A stretch of 64,000 bases of DNA from Sabellastarte sp. h YS-2021. Its lineage: Eukaryota; Annelida; Polychaeta; Sabellida; Sabellidae. The translations under genes were made by a program, and so were the position numbers. The stretch lies in NCBI GenBank assembly GCA_964017235.1, contig OZ024933.1:94269432-94333431 (forward strand). Reading direction: 5' to 3'. Each line of letters begins with the position of its first letter. Position 1 is the first letter of the stretch. Shown piece by piece: positions 22,680-34,153 of the stretch. The notes beneath the pieces are model-generated. The model worked only from the letters and a program-made list of their open reading frames with translations, searched no databases and was not told the origin of the DNA.

Positions 22680-22870
22680 ATATGAAAATAACTTATAGGA
22701 AGTCATGGGCTGCAAATCTTTTCATGTGGTCAGATTTCACCTTGGGCCCCTCCTGCTTATTATTGGTCCTAGAGGTTTGCAATGTGAAAACGACTTATAG
22801 GAAATCATGGGCTGCGAATCTTTTGATGTGGTCAGACTTCACCTTGGGCCCCTGCTACAGGGTCAAATAA
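22680..22870. repeat. two-copy repeat, about 110-bp unit
   Basis: TCATGGGCTGC(A/G)AATCTTTT and TTCACCTTGGGCCCCT each occur twice. It follows the 133-bp array directly. Confidence 0.8.
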
Positions 22871-23050
22871 GGGTAGCCAAACTTAAAAGTGCTTTCAGCT
22901 TGCTTATTAACGAAAAATGCTGTTTATCTTCTAAACTATGTTAGTTGGCCTTTGTCGGTGGATACATCCAGCATCTGGCCACAGATGCGTCCTTAGTCTA
23001 GTTTTTAATTGGGAATACACAGTGAAACTGCTTCTCTTCATCACATACGT

Positions 23051-25260
23051 AAAAAATAGCATCAGAGATGCCCGTACCCCACAGCCTAGGGAAATATTTT
23101 CAACACCATGAGATATAGAAGTCATACTGTACCAGTACAAACTTCAGGATACTTTCAGAGCACTGTCAGTTATATAAAGGTCCAAACAATGTTTAAATGG
23201 AGAAATAATATTTAAAAGAAAGATAATGTGTATAAAGATAAAGTATTAAAACAAGATAATTCAATAACAAGATGACAGCATTAATCAGTAAACTAAAATT
23301 CAACACTCTTTATCTACATCTGCATGGCCGAATTATGGTTTAGATGGTTTGAATATTACCATGCATACAGAAGTGGTAATACATTTAATGAATGCTTATT
23401 GTGGTGTTGGAGCAAAATCTGTGGCTCACTTGATGAAATTCTATCTCTTACAATGGGAAGTTATGAAAGTAAAATTCTTAATAAATTCTAATATGACTTT
23501 TGCTAAATCTGCATCAAAAGACAGACCCAAAGATCCATGAAGATTTTAAAGGTCAAGGTCACTACGACAAGGTAAAAGGTCAAATTAAGGTCACACCATG
23601 ATAATACATACCTATAGCCCCTAACCAATGTCCCTACCAAGTATCAACTTCCTACACCATACGGTTTCCGAGATTTAGCCCTGACAAGATTTTATAGGTC
23701 AAGGTCACTATGGCAAGGTCAAAGGTCAAATCAAGGTCACACCATGATGCCGCACACCTACACCCCCTAACCAATGTCTACCAAATATCAACTTCCTACA
23801 CCCTACAGTTTCCGAGATATGGCCCGGACAAGATTTTATAGGTCAAGGTCACTACGACAAGGTAAAAGGTCAAATTAAGGTCACACCATGATAATACACA
23901 CCTATAGCCCCTAACCAATGTCCCTACCAAGTATCAACTTCCTACACCTTACGGTTTCCGAGATATAGCCCGGACGAGATTTTATAGGTCAAGGTCACTA
24001 CGGCAAGGTCAAAGGTCAAATCCTGGTCAGAGCACGACGTTGCACACCTACACAGCCTAACCAATGTCCATACTAAATATCAACTTCCTACACCTTACGG
24101 TTTCCGAGATATAGCCCGGACAAGATTTTATAGGTCAAGGTCACTAAGGCAAGGTCAAAGGTCAAATCAAGGTCAGACCATGACGTTGCACACCTACAAC
24201 CCCTAACCAATATCCCTACCAAGTATCAACTTCCTACACCTTACGGTTTCTGAGATATAGCCCGGACAAGATTTTATAGGCCAAGGCCACTACGGCAAGG
24301 TCAAATCAAGGTCAGACCATGATGCTGCACACCTACACCCCCCAACAAATGTCCCTACCAAATATCAACTTCCTACACCTTACGGTTTCTGAGATATAGC
24401 CCGGACAAGATTTTATAGGTCAAGGTCACTACGGCAAGGTCAAAGGTCAAATCAAGGTCACACCATGACATTGCACACCTACACCCCCTAACCAATGTCC
24501 CAACCAAATATCAACTTCCTACACCTTACGGTTTCTGAGATATAGCCCGGACAAGATTTTATAGGTCAAGGTCACTGCGGCAAGGTCAAAGGTCAAATCA
24601 AGGTCAGACCATGACGTTGCACACCTACACACCCTAGCCAATGTCCCTACCAAATATCAACTTCCCACACCTTACAGTTTCCGAGATATAGCCCGGACAA
24701 CATTTTATAGGTTAAGGTCACTACAGCAAGGTCAAAGGCCAAATCAAGGTCAGACCATGACGTTGCACACCTACACCCCCTAACCAATATCCCCACCAAG
24801 TATCAACTTCCTACACCTTACAGTTTCCGAGATATAGCCCGGACAAGATTTTATAGCTCAAGGTCACTATGGCAAGGTCAAAGGTCAAATCAAGGTCAGA
24901 TTATGACATTGCACAACTATACCCTTTAACCAATGTCCCTACCAAGTATCAACTTCCTACACCTTACGGTTTGCGAGATATAGCCCGGACAAGATTTTAT
25001 AGGTCAAGGTTACTACGGCAAGGTCAAAGGTCAAATCCTGGTCAGAGCATAACGTTGCACACCTACACAGCCTAACCAATGTCCATACCAAATATCAACT
25101 TCCTACACCTTACGGTTTCCGAGATATAGCCCGGACAAGATTTTACAGGTCAAGGTCACTATAGCAAGGTCAAAGGTCAAATCAAGGTCAGACCATGACG
25201 TTGCACACCTACACCCCCTAACCAATATCCCCACCAAGTATCAACTTCCTACTGAAAATA
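23051..25260. mobile_element. pearl/Helentron-like non-autonomous element with a 146-bp core array
   Basis: The start has a hairpin GCATCAGAGATGC (23059-23071) and TACCCCACAGCC (23075-23086), both shared with the complete copy inserted in the LINE at 45.84-47.04 kb. After a unique segment, the word GATTTTATAGGTCAAGG recurs at 23688, 23832, 23978, 24124, 24270, 24409, 24555, 24701, 24847, 24993 and 25139, mostly exactly 146 bp apart. The far end, with the palindromic hairpin of the other copy, is missing, so this copy is 3'-truncated. Placement with Helentron-associated elements is inference from structure. Confidence 0.65.
23542..25255. repeat. 146-bp tandem array, about 12 units, with AGGTCA motifs
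   Basis: Each unit carries TCAAGGTCA and, in most, AGGTCAAAGGTCA (for example 23716, 24006, 24152, 24437, 24583, 25021, 25167). One unit lost 7 bp (spacing 139). The remainder of the unit reads CCTACACCTTACGGTTTC and GAGATATAGCCCGGACAAG. Confidence 0.95.
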
Positions 25261-25444
25261 CCTCCTATAGTATGAATTTAGACTTGCTCACAAGTCCTTA
25301 CTTTGTGGTTTTTCGCGACAGTGAATGAGTGCATTATAGAACAGTCTGGATTTTACACTCTCACTGGAACTTCAATGTAGAGGGAAGGACCTTGCATAAG
25401 GTCTAGTATGAATGCGGCATTAGTTTTACCATGTCTGTGTTTTA

Positions 25445-25665
25445 AATAAAACAAGACTACTCAGAGAGTGCAGACTTCCACCAAGGCACGTAATAATAAG
25501 TAAATTGGAAAATAAGGATTTTTTAAAACCAGACAGTGATACAGACCAGTCTCATGATATTTTTCATGAACTTCAAACCAGTAGTATTTGCATAATCATG
25601 TTAACAAAGAAACAAACAGACAAACCGTCATGAAAATAATACCGCCTTGGCGGAGGCAATAACAT
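25445..25665. repeat. dispersed repeat ending CCGCCTTGGCGGAGGC
   Basis: It begins near AAACAAGACTACTCAGAGAG and ends with a GCCTTGGCGGAGGC near-palindrome. A related start occurs at about 17415 and a related end (CTTGGCGGAGGTCTGC) near 57942. It is presumably an old non-autonomous element. Confidence 0.45.
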
Positions 25666-26744
25666 TGAATTTGTGGACTTACACACGATTCATTCATTTC
25701 AACTTCAGGCTAAATTATCAACCCAGGCAATGTAAAAGTTTTGTGATATACTGTATAAACATTTACAATAGGTTCAATACTGGTTTTTCCCAATAGGAAT
25801 TAGGGCTATAGAATGAGTTCTCTTAGACATTGGCAAAGTCTACATGCTCTTGCGCTTAATGGTTGTCACAAAGCAGCCAAGTCTGTTTTAGTGTAGTATT
25901 TTGGAGCTTGAATTTAAGACGGCTTGGTGGTAGGGCTTAACTTTTTTTAAAAGGCTTAAATATGACTACTCAGTGGAAATAGTTTTTATTGGACTTTAAA
26001 GGGGCATTGGGAAATTGCTTCCAGAACTTTCTAGTTGATAGTATCTTTCCCTGGATTTTTGCAAATCAATTTCCAATTTTTTGACATTGTCAAGCTGTAT
26101 ACCCAAGAACACTAGAAACATTGTGGCAGGCAATCTTTCACATTGTTTATATCGCATAAATTTATCATTTATAACTCATAAATTTAACCTATGTGAGAGC
26201 CTTGTTTTCAAATATTTTTCATCCACCAAGGAAGTGATGTTCTTGTGTGCATTTGACTATGTTCATGATTTCTCCAAAACTAAAGAGCTGATCTCTCTGA
26301 AATGTTACGTGGGTAGGACCTGGGGTCAAAGAAAGATATTAAATTTTTGGAAAGATCCAGATTATACTCTGAACACACAAAAAAAAATACTGAATGTACA
26401 AACATCACAGTTTCACTGAATTTTCACTGCTTTTGCCTTTGTATTCAACGTTACTATTTATATATTCATGGTCATACTTTTCAAAATTGAGAGCTCAATA
26501 AAGCAGCATTTGGAAGAAATTACAATACCCGGCGGAGGCTTAGGCAGTAGCAGTTCTTTCTAGCTCTAGTTGTAGTAGGTAAGAACACACAATATTGAAG
26601 GTGTAACTAAAACATGACTAAAACCTTGATCACTTGGGAGAATAGGTTTGGGTTCAAGACCATGGCTTAGCCAAAAAGAACTGTGTCAAGAGTAATACCC
26701 TTTGTAAAGCTGGCCACCATGAATTTGGAATTTCTCTTTTACAG

Positions 26745-27068
26745 AAAATGGAGACTACTGTTGGGGAACTCTCCTCGTCTTTGGACAAGTGTGCTATAGA
26801 CATTTATAACAGAGACAGTCAGGTGACAAAACTAGAAAAAGAGGATAAAGAGACACAACAGAAACTGACAGAGAAGACGAAAGAATCAGAAAATTTCAAG
26901 AAGGAAAAAGATAACCTACAAAAAGAAAACGATAGTCTGAAAAAGCAAAAGGAAGAGATGGAGGAAAAGGTCAAAGAACTTGAAAAAGAACGCGACGAGA
27001 TGAAGGCAGATTTAGACAAAAAGGGCAAGGATGAGAAAGCTAAATTACCAAATACATTACAACAGTAG
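26745..27068 (+). CDS. terminal coding exon of the membrane-anchored coiled-coil protein
   Basis: The exon begins after a good acceptor (TTTCTCTTTTACAG) and reads in phase 0 from AAA ATG. It encodes about 107 residues, then a TAG stop. The first 25 residues (METTVGELSSSLDKCAIDIY) are mixed. The rest is an almost unbroken K/E-rich heptad region (LEKEDKETQQKLTEKTKESE and on), a strong coiled-coil signal, ending KLPNTLQQ. Joined to exon 1 it gives about 151 residues: tail, membrane helix, coiled coil. Whether the coiled coil is lumenal depends on topology. The exon could instead belong to another transcript, but the matching phases and domain logic favour the join. A MITE lies 60 bp past the stop, probably in the 3' UTR. 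Confidence 0.65.
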   Translation, partial: KMETTVGELSSSLDKCAIDIYNRDSQVTKLEKEDKETQQKLTEKTKESENFKKEKDNLQKENDSLKKQKEEMEEKVKELEKERDEMKADLDKKGKDEKAKLPNTLQQ

Positions 27069-27130
27069 TATATCTGGTTCTTCTATCCATCATTTCAGCA
27101 TACACCTTTAATGGGAGCAACAGTTGGAAG

Positions 27131-27568
27131 TAGGGATGGGTTGGTAGGCCTAGTATCTCGGTATCAAGACCACTTTACTGAAATACTGTGACGAGATTTT
27201 AATACCGCCACTTCGCTTTCTAACCACATATAATGGAAGGAAGAGTTACAATAATAGAAAAATACCCCAAATCTCAAGAAATTATAAGAAATGCCATGTT
27301 TTGGTTACGACACTTTATAAATTCAATCTCGCTTATCAACACATAAAATGGAAGGAAAACTTAAAATATTGGAAACAAACCGCAAATCTGAAGAAATTAC
27401 ACACTTTTATCCCATATTTTCTGCATCTGGGCACTTTTATTTTATATATCGTTAAGAGGTAATGTCCATGTTTAGTTGGGGTGTACTAAGACGCAGAGTC
27501 TCAAAATCGGTACGGTTTTGCATTGGCAACCTTCCCATGTACATTTTTTCCATACCGGCCCATCCCTA
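27131..27568. mobile_element. hAT-like MITE, 438 bp, in the 3' flank of the coiled-coil gene
   Basis: It starts TAGGGATGGG and ends CCCATCCCTA. The flanks GTTGGAAG (27123-27130) and GTTTGAAG (27569-27576) are an 8-bp target duplication with one mismatch, typical of hAT elements. Internal words (CAACACATAAAATGGAAGG) repeat. There is no coding potential. Confidence 0.85.
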
Positions 27569-27607
27569 GTTTGAAGTAAACCATAAAATTTTAAGTATAA
27601 CTGCAAT

Positions 27608-27915
27608 GGCTGCCTGTCAAACATCGCTCAGTGTTTAAAACAAACGCACTAGTTAACAAGCTTCTTTGCACTGGTTTTTCAAAGTATTTTATTCAGGCAC
27701 AGTTATAATGTTTGTAAGTACCTTGTTTCACCAAAGTTTCACCCATCTACTCAAAAGTATGTCAAACAGTGTGGTTATAGCTTTGTATTTGATGCTCCCA
27801 GTGTTTGGAATGCTCTTTCTGATGAGATTTGTACTTGCCCCTGTTATGCCTCTTTCAGAAAGAGGCTTAACTCTTACCCCTGCACCAAGACATATCCACC
27901 TTAGTCTCCATATTT
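27608..27915 (+). pseudogene. CR1/Jockey-like LINE ORF2 C-terminal remnant
   Basis: One frame gives WLPVKHRSVFKTNALVNKLL. After a deletion, another gives APSVWNALSDEI and ASFRKRLNSY. These are the two hallmark segments (LPVxxRixFK and APxLWNxLPxxIR then FKkxLK) of the conserved C-terminus of CR1/Jockey-like reverse transcriptases. The tail near 29785-29881 may belong to the same kind of element. Confidence 0.65.
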
Positions 27916-27962
27916 GCTCAGCATTCTCCATGCTGCTTGACCCATTTTCAGTCCCTGGATAG

Positions 27963-29784
27963 TGGCATTGATTGACTGTTTTTGCAATGTTGCACAATTG
28001 AAATTGGCACAATCCTTAACTTGACATAAAACCCTCATACTGAAAGCTATGCTATTGGCAACCCTGGTGTATTTCCAGTAATGGAGCTATACTAATTAAG
28101 GTGGTGGTAACGGTACTCACAGATGGACATAAATTAATGATATTTGTTCTTCTCCAATAGTACATTCAATTAAAATTGGGGAACCAATGAATATAAAAAC
28201 TTCAGTTATGACTTGTAATATTTATGCCATTTCTGCAACAGAAAAGACTAGAAGCTCTTCATTTTTGTAGTCTACATAGATAAAACATCTTATTGAGAAA
28301 AGGTATTTTTGGTATTTTTGATTATTTGCTCATTATCCATAAGTGATGCCAGAATAAGGCTGTCATGACTAGCCGACTAATCGATGATGGTTAGAATAAT
28401 GCTATGTATCGGTGTCGTATTTTATTTTAAAGTACGAATAATCCATTTATACATAGTAAAATATGGCAAAAGGTAGGAGTCCATCAAGGATCTAAATATT
28501 GCACAAAAATAAATTAAAATCGAACCACAGCCATTTTTTCTATATTGTTTATGCATTCGCGTAAAACTGGAAGTACCTTTAATTCTTATAGCGCCCACTT
28601 CCTCTCATAATAAATGAAGCAGAAGTCTCACGAAACAGCAAATTTAATCAATTTTACAGGTTGTAGACATATATTTTCATTTTATTTCACATATTTATCG
28701 TTTTGATTGCTTTTTACCGGTGTCAACAAGAATAACGCTTAGTGATTAGCGGACATGAAATATTTGGAGTCGTGACGCCCCTACTGGAGAATAACAAAAT
28801 ATCTCCTTTTACCAGGTATTTCTGTAATATCATTCATGGATGATAATTAATGCTAAAAGGGTAACTAACTAAAGTATGATTTATTGTATGTTTCACATAA
28901 TGTGACTTGATGCTATAATAAATGAAATCCTATGTCATCTATAATACTCTCAATATTCTTGTGGATATTGTTATAGTTGATTTGATGGAATGGAACTGTT
29001 ATTTCGCTTTAATGATGTATTGCAGATTGTGATGTTTTATAATATCATAAATGACATATAATGTCTTTAAAGTACATATCTGTTTAATTTTCATTTCTCT
29101 GAGCTGTAACATATAACAAAGTTAAAACTTGATGTACATGTATATAAAAAAAAATTTACATGTGTACTTATACATAGATATAAGCATAATATATTTGTTA
29201 GTATATTCATGGGATTTATTTGTTCTTTTTGTATTTCTGTGTACATATGTGTTCTTGAAATTGTATCAGTGTATGTTATCTGCAGAGATTAAGCTGTATA
29301 AAAGCCTGAATAAATTGGATCACTATTGGATTGAATTCTAGGATGAGGTTGAGGAAGCACCCACTGGAGAAGTTGCAATATATCTTGAAATGTTTGCCAT
29401 AACTTATCCCCTCAAGTTGGCATCTAACAGCTTCATGTACTTGATTTGCAAAGTGCAAATGCTTTAATCACTTCTGTCAAGGAGGTATTAAACTCATTAC
29501 TGCTTGTTAATTTGCAAAAAGTATATTACTCATTCTGTTGCTTGTAAAATTTGTAAGTTAGATTGTTTGCTTACAACATAACTCCAAAACTACTTGATTG
29601 ATTATAATGAAATTTTGCGTAAGCATCAGAACTGTTGCAAGAAAGAACTGATTCAAATTTGGACATGATTCTGGAGTAATTTTTAGTTACATTGCCATCA
29701 ATGAGTTCATTTATTTAATGCCCTGTGACCAGATCAGTGGTTTGCACACATAATAATTAATATATTTTGTAAAATTAGATGTCG
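27963..29784. other. AT-rich non-coding DNA, nothing firm
   Basis: No convincing coding region is seen. A weak inverted pair (GACTAGCCGACTAATCG near 28367, TGATTAGCGGACATGA near 28742) suggests an old hAT-like MITE of about 420 bp. Confidence 0.4.
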
Positions 29785-29885
29785 ACCCATGCCTGTCCCT
29801 GGACTCTCCCTTCTTGGACTTAAGCGCATTAGAGGATTTGCATCAATTTTGCGCTATATAAATCCTACTATTATTATTATTAAAA
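29785..29885 (+). repeat. LINE-type 3' tail with ATT microsatellite
   Basis: The segment TTTTGCGCTATATAAATCC followed by (TATTAT)n is a typical 3' end of non-LTR elements, in which the last unit repeats as a short microsatellite. Confidence 0.5.
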
Positions 29886-30057
29886 ATTTGACAAAGTCTG
29901 CACTCGGGTCACCTCTGAGTGCTCTTATTTGTTTGTTTGTATTTGCAAATCCTGCTGGTTGGACCTTCATGAAAAAAATTGGAAAGATGAGTCTTGTTTC
30001 AACTTAGATCACATTAACTTTTGAGACTGTGAATCAAAATACCACAAAACAATATAT

Positions 30058-30682
30058 ATGTCGTGACAGAACTTAAAATTTGACAGAATTTTAAATTCTA
30101 TTGACAGAACTTAAAATTCTAAGTTCCGTCGATAGAACTTTAAATTCTACGTTCTGTCGATGGGATTTTAAATTCCGTCAACAGAATTTAAAATTCTGTC
30201 AAAATATCCTGACAGAACGTAAAATTCTAAGTTTAACTAGATTCTTTACTGGTGTACATCCTTTACTGGCATTCACTTTAATTTATAATAGTGCAATAAT
30301 ATGCACACTACCTTTTAAAATATGTGTTTTAAAACTTTCTCCTTGAGTAGATGATATCTAGGTGTTTGCTGGTTTTGTTGTTTCAATGTACCCCTCTTTG
30401 TGTTACTTTACTGTTTCTTTGCTATAATTGCAGTGATAAACTCAGTGAATAATGTATGTGTTTAATATTGCATATCACCAATAAAGTTTAAAATGAATAC
30501 ATTATATATATAATATATTTTATTTCTCTGATAACATTTATATAAACATGATTTGAGGTTCTGTCGACAGGATTATAAATTCTGTCAACAGAACTGAAAA
30601 ATCCGTCCAAACCAATGAAATCCAAGGATTTTAAGTTCTGTCAACAGAACTTCTGTCAAATTTTAAGTACTGTCATGACATA
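30058..30682. mobile_element. MITE with GTCRTGACAGAACTTAAAAT-type inverted ends
   Basis: The left end GTCGTGACAGAACTTAAAAT and the right end ATTTTAAGTACTGTCATGAC pair with few mismatches. Subterminal DNA on both sides repeats TTCTGTC(G/A)A(C/T)AGAA many times. The flanks are TATATAT on both sides, so the target duplication may be TA. Confidence 0.8.
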
Positions 30683-30689
30683 TATATAT

Positions 30690-31310
30690 ATCCTATTTAC
30701 TACAATAGCATTGACCAATCAAATGACAGCATTTCTTATGTCAAGGATGGACACCATTTTTAATTGGTAAGAACTTCAGCTGTATTCATGAAAGGTTATA
30801 GCCAAATCCTATTCTGAAGTTGGCTATGTTTCTATATAAAAGTTAAAACTTACACTTGGCTGAAACCTTTTGTGAATAGGACCCAGGATAATATTATCGA
30901 CTGGATAGTAATTTAAATTATCAGTCTTTGCTAGCTTAAAATGTTGATTTTAAATGATAACTCAGAAAATAAATTCATTCTCCAGTTTATTCAATTTCTA
31001 CCAGGCCAGAAAGTGTTTTAAAATAAATTAATTGTTAAATAATCCATTTTATAACTTTTGTCATAGCAATAAAGATTATATTATAATGTCTTATATTTAC
31101 AATAGATCCAAACATTTGTGACAACTGAATTCTCTCTCGTTTGTGTATTTTAATGTACCAATTTGAGCTGTTTGAGTTTTTATCGGACATGTTTTACACT
31201 AAACTACTGAAATGTAGCAAGTGGAGGGGAGCCTATGGAGCAGTCAATACTTATTTGCATCATAAATTGGCACAAAAAAGTAAAATGATAAACGACTTTG
31301 GTTTTCAACA
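30690..31310. other. AT-rich DNA, only a MITE family 1 trace
   Basis: A stretch near 30780-30890 has GGTTATAGCCAAATCCTATT and related words, like MITE family 1 ends. Otherwise nothing is recognised. Confidence 0.35.
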
Positions 31311-31520
31311 CCCTTAAGGGGGCTCAGTAGTATAGTGAGTAAACCACTCTACTCACACCTCTGAGATCAGTGGTTTGAACCCTGGACCCAAGCTGATGTG
31401 GGAAAGTTGGTAGTTCCTTGCCGATGCCAAGCAGCTTACAGTGTAGAATCTTGACCAAATGGCATATACTGGTTTTCCTCAAAAACTACATATCATGATA
31501 TAACCTATACAACGTTTTCA
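31311..31520 (+). mobile_element. diverged tRNA-derived SINE
   Basis: GGGGGCTCAGTAGTATAGTG resembles the A-box start, and GTGGTTTGAACCCTGG resembles a B box. GGGAAAGTTGGTAGTTCCTTG and ATATCATGATATAACCT match the body of the younger SINE copies. It is clearly an older member. Confidence 0.7.
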
Positions 31521-31648
31521 AAGCAACCTTAAACCATTGAGGTGCCACCTTTTTTACAGCAGTTTTATTAGGTTTCAAATATAAAATGCAAGCCAGTAAG
31601 TAAAAGTTTGAGTTTTTTGTATGGCTGAAATGACCGACTACTATAAAC

Positions 31649-31926
31649 CCCAGTCACACTACAGGCGGTACGTCCCGCACTTATAGGCGTTTCGCAAAAA
31701 GGCTCCTGTCCAACTACCGTCCATGGTTTGTATCACAGGATCGCATACAAACCGCGGACGGTAATTGAAGGACAGTGACGTTTCATCCAACGTCTATTAT
31801 GGTGAATAATACCTCCTGTAGCGTGATGCAAACACCAAATCTCGGAAGATATGAGGCATCTTTCTAGGTGGTTCCACCACTGAGTAAAACCTCTTACCGT
31901 GGGATGTACCACCTGTAGTGTGACTA
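31649..31926. mobile_element. MITE with CAGTCACACTACAGG termini
   Basis: CCCAGTCACACTACAGGCGG at the left is matched by CCACCTGTAGTGTGACT at the right. Internal GTCCGCGG-type words also pair. It is about 275 bp long, non-coding, and abuts the DIRS terminal repeat. Confidence 0.8.
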
Positions 31927-32529
31927 GACTGGCCGCCAAGCGAAAGAAAAATTTGCTCTGTGTTTCCACCGGCTGGCAGGATCCACTGTGCATTCGCCAG
32001 GTGGCACATCGTACTTCCTTCCTGCCTAGACAGCATGACGTCATAGCATCTTTTTTGTTGTCTAAACATATTAAGACCACCAGTAAGCTGATAGCGGACT
32101 GGTTGGGAAGGCCTTGCTGTCCATTGGATGGGGTATTAACTAATAAAAATTTAATTTCCTTATTAAGTTTGCAATTTTATTGCGTTCATACATCTAATAA
32201 TCTAATGGACAATTGCTTTTCCAGTTGGCGCAATCGGTCGTGCCAAATACCAGAAAAAGACATCCTGTATATACTACAGGCAGGACCGGTCACGGAGTGT
32301 GCATTCGCTAGGTAGCGCTGCATACTTCATTCCTGTCTAGACAGTGTGACGTCATAGCATCTTTTTCGTTTGGCACGTGGAGTGTGCAGACATGGTTTTT
32401 AGAGAGAAAAGTTTCAATGAAGTTATATATTTTCCTGAACCTTATTTTATTTTAACTTTATTTTACCGTCTTCTTGAAGTACTATATCTTCCCTAGGACA
32501 ATCCCTGGGACAAAAAAAAGGCATGTGTG

Positions 32530-33810
32530 GCCATGTAATGGCTTTGTTTGATGGCCATTTGAAATGTTCACGATGCAGAGACAAGGGGATGGGAGACGAC
32601 CCTTGTGTACAGAAGAAGGACTGTTGAATCTGCAAGGGATTCACGGCACAGCAAGTCCAGCAATTGGTCACCCCCACCTGCAGAACCAGGAAGGAGAAAG
32701 AGCAGAAGAAGACGGTCTCCCCTGCTTCCCCTGTGATGTCAACGCCCACCTGGTGGACCATACAGAAGTGAAGTTGTTAGGGCGGGTAGAGGGAGGTTGG
32801 GTTACTGAAGAAACCCCTTCTGGCAAGAAAAAGAGTTCTGATGAGTACCTAAAGCCCAGCAAGAAGAAATCCAGCAGCAAACCTACATCTGAAGATCTCA
32901 AGAGCCATGACAACAAGTGGACCCAGAGGTTTGCATGACTTTAAGCCATGCTTTTAGCCAAATTGTTTACAGTACCGGTAGATCCGGTGCAAAAACCTGG
33001 TGAAATGGTGACCACTGAGAAGCCCTTTTTTCAACCAGAAGGTGGTACCAGCAAGACGTCTACTGGTGCGGTCACCCAGCCTGCTGAATTTTTTACCAGT
33101 GCCAGTCCTGTTCAGGACACTTGGGATGTTGCTGCCAGCATGACTGCTATCCAGCCTGTTGATGCTCCTGGTAAAAAGAGGGGAATTGCTGCCAGCATGG
33201 CTGCTACCCGGCCTGTTGAGGCCCCCGGTATGATGAGAGTAGCCACCCAGTCTGTTGTAGCTACGGTGCAGGGATGGCCACCCAGCATGTTGAGGCTGCC
33301 TGTGCCAGATCTGAAATTCACTCTCAGCCCACCAGTACCAGTAGTTTAGATGTGAGACCGGACCAGTCCCTCACCAGTAGAAAGACTGTTGCTGTTACTG
33401 GTGTGTCTGACTCTGATGATGAACCGCATAGTGAACCGGGCTCCCCTGCTGGTGGTAGTGACCAGAGTGAGTTGTCAGACAGGGACACGCCTAAAGATGA
33501 AGGACTTGACCAGGAGTTGTCTTAGGCAGCCAACTACAGAGAAACCATCAGAGGGGTCAGTCTTTTGTGGGATGGCACCAGATACCGGATTTTGACAGCT
33601 CATCATCTACCCTGGATGATAACCCTTTTGCCGGTGCTAGAGCACAGCCTGTCAGGAAGATATCCAAGTTACCGGCAGATGAATGGCTTTGCAGAAAGTT
33701 GAAGTTGAACCTCACCATGGCTGACGGGTATCCCTCCAGGACATCTGACACTGCTGGACTGCTGAGAGACCACTTCATCAAGATACCTAGAATTTCCAAA
33801 TGGTAAGATA
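32530..33810 (+). pseudogene. DIRS gag-like ORFs (copy B)
   Basis: The first part keeps a cysteine/histidine cluster (CGHVMALFDGHLKCSRCRDK) that is mirrored on the minus strand at about 36130 in copy C. Next comes KKKSSDEYLKPSKKKSSSKP with DNKWTQRFA, as in copy A. A long low-complexity segment (32948-33525) has repeated units around SMAATRPVEAPG. The piece at 33567-33806 reads DFDSSSSTLDDNPFAGARAQ and WLCRKLKLNLTMADGYPSR, which also recurs inverted at 35.1-35.3 kb. Frames change several times. Confidence 0.7.
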
Positions 33811-34153
33811 CGCACATTGAGAAGAAGGACTTTGTGAGGTCAAAAGTGTCGTCTTGGTCACTGGACCCAGCCAAACTTAACAGCAGTTTCAGCAGGGTTG
33901 CCAGCTTGCCTTCTGCCCTGCCCTCCTGGTCCATCAATTAAGACACCTTGGGAAGAATGGAGAGATCAGCCTGAGAACAGACATTTATGTGTAACCAGGC
34001 TGCTGGACTGAGTCGTTGCCTTGCCAGTGTTCAAGACTCCATGGTTGTACAACTGAAGACACTTCACCATGAGAAGGGCAAAGGCAAGTCGTCAGAGAGG
34101 TCCCAACATGCTGGTGACGAGTTAGATTACTTGAACAGAAGTATCACCCAGCC

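Larger units (their letters stand above)
15002..26744 (+). other. 11.7 kb intron of the coiled-coil gene, packed with repeats
   Basis: It starts GTAAGT and ends CTCTTTTACAG. Tandem arrays with six different units and at least one MITE occupy most of it. No further convincing exon was seen, but a very short one could be missed. Confidence 0.55.

Noticed and set aside
26081..26419. 112-residue + strand ORF as another exon of the coiled-coil gene
   Set aside because: No recognisable domain, AT-driven codon use, and no convincing acceptor and donor pair in phase.
26819..27028. Minus-strand S/F-rich ORF
   Set aside because: Antisense shadow of the K/E-rich coiled coil.
27666..27962. 98-residue + strand ORF with hydrophobic segments
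   Set aside because: Another frame of the same DNA reads the conserved CR1/Jockey C-terminus; the hydrophobic frame is a shadow.
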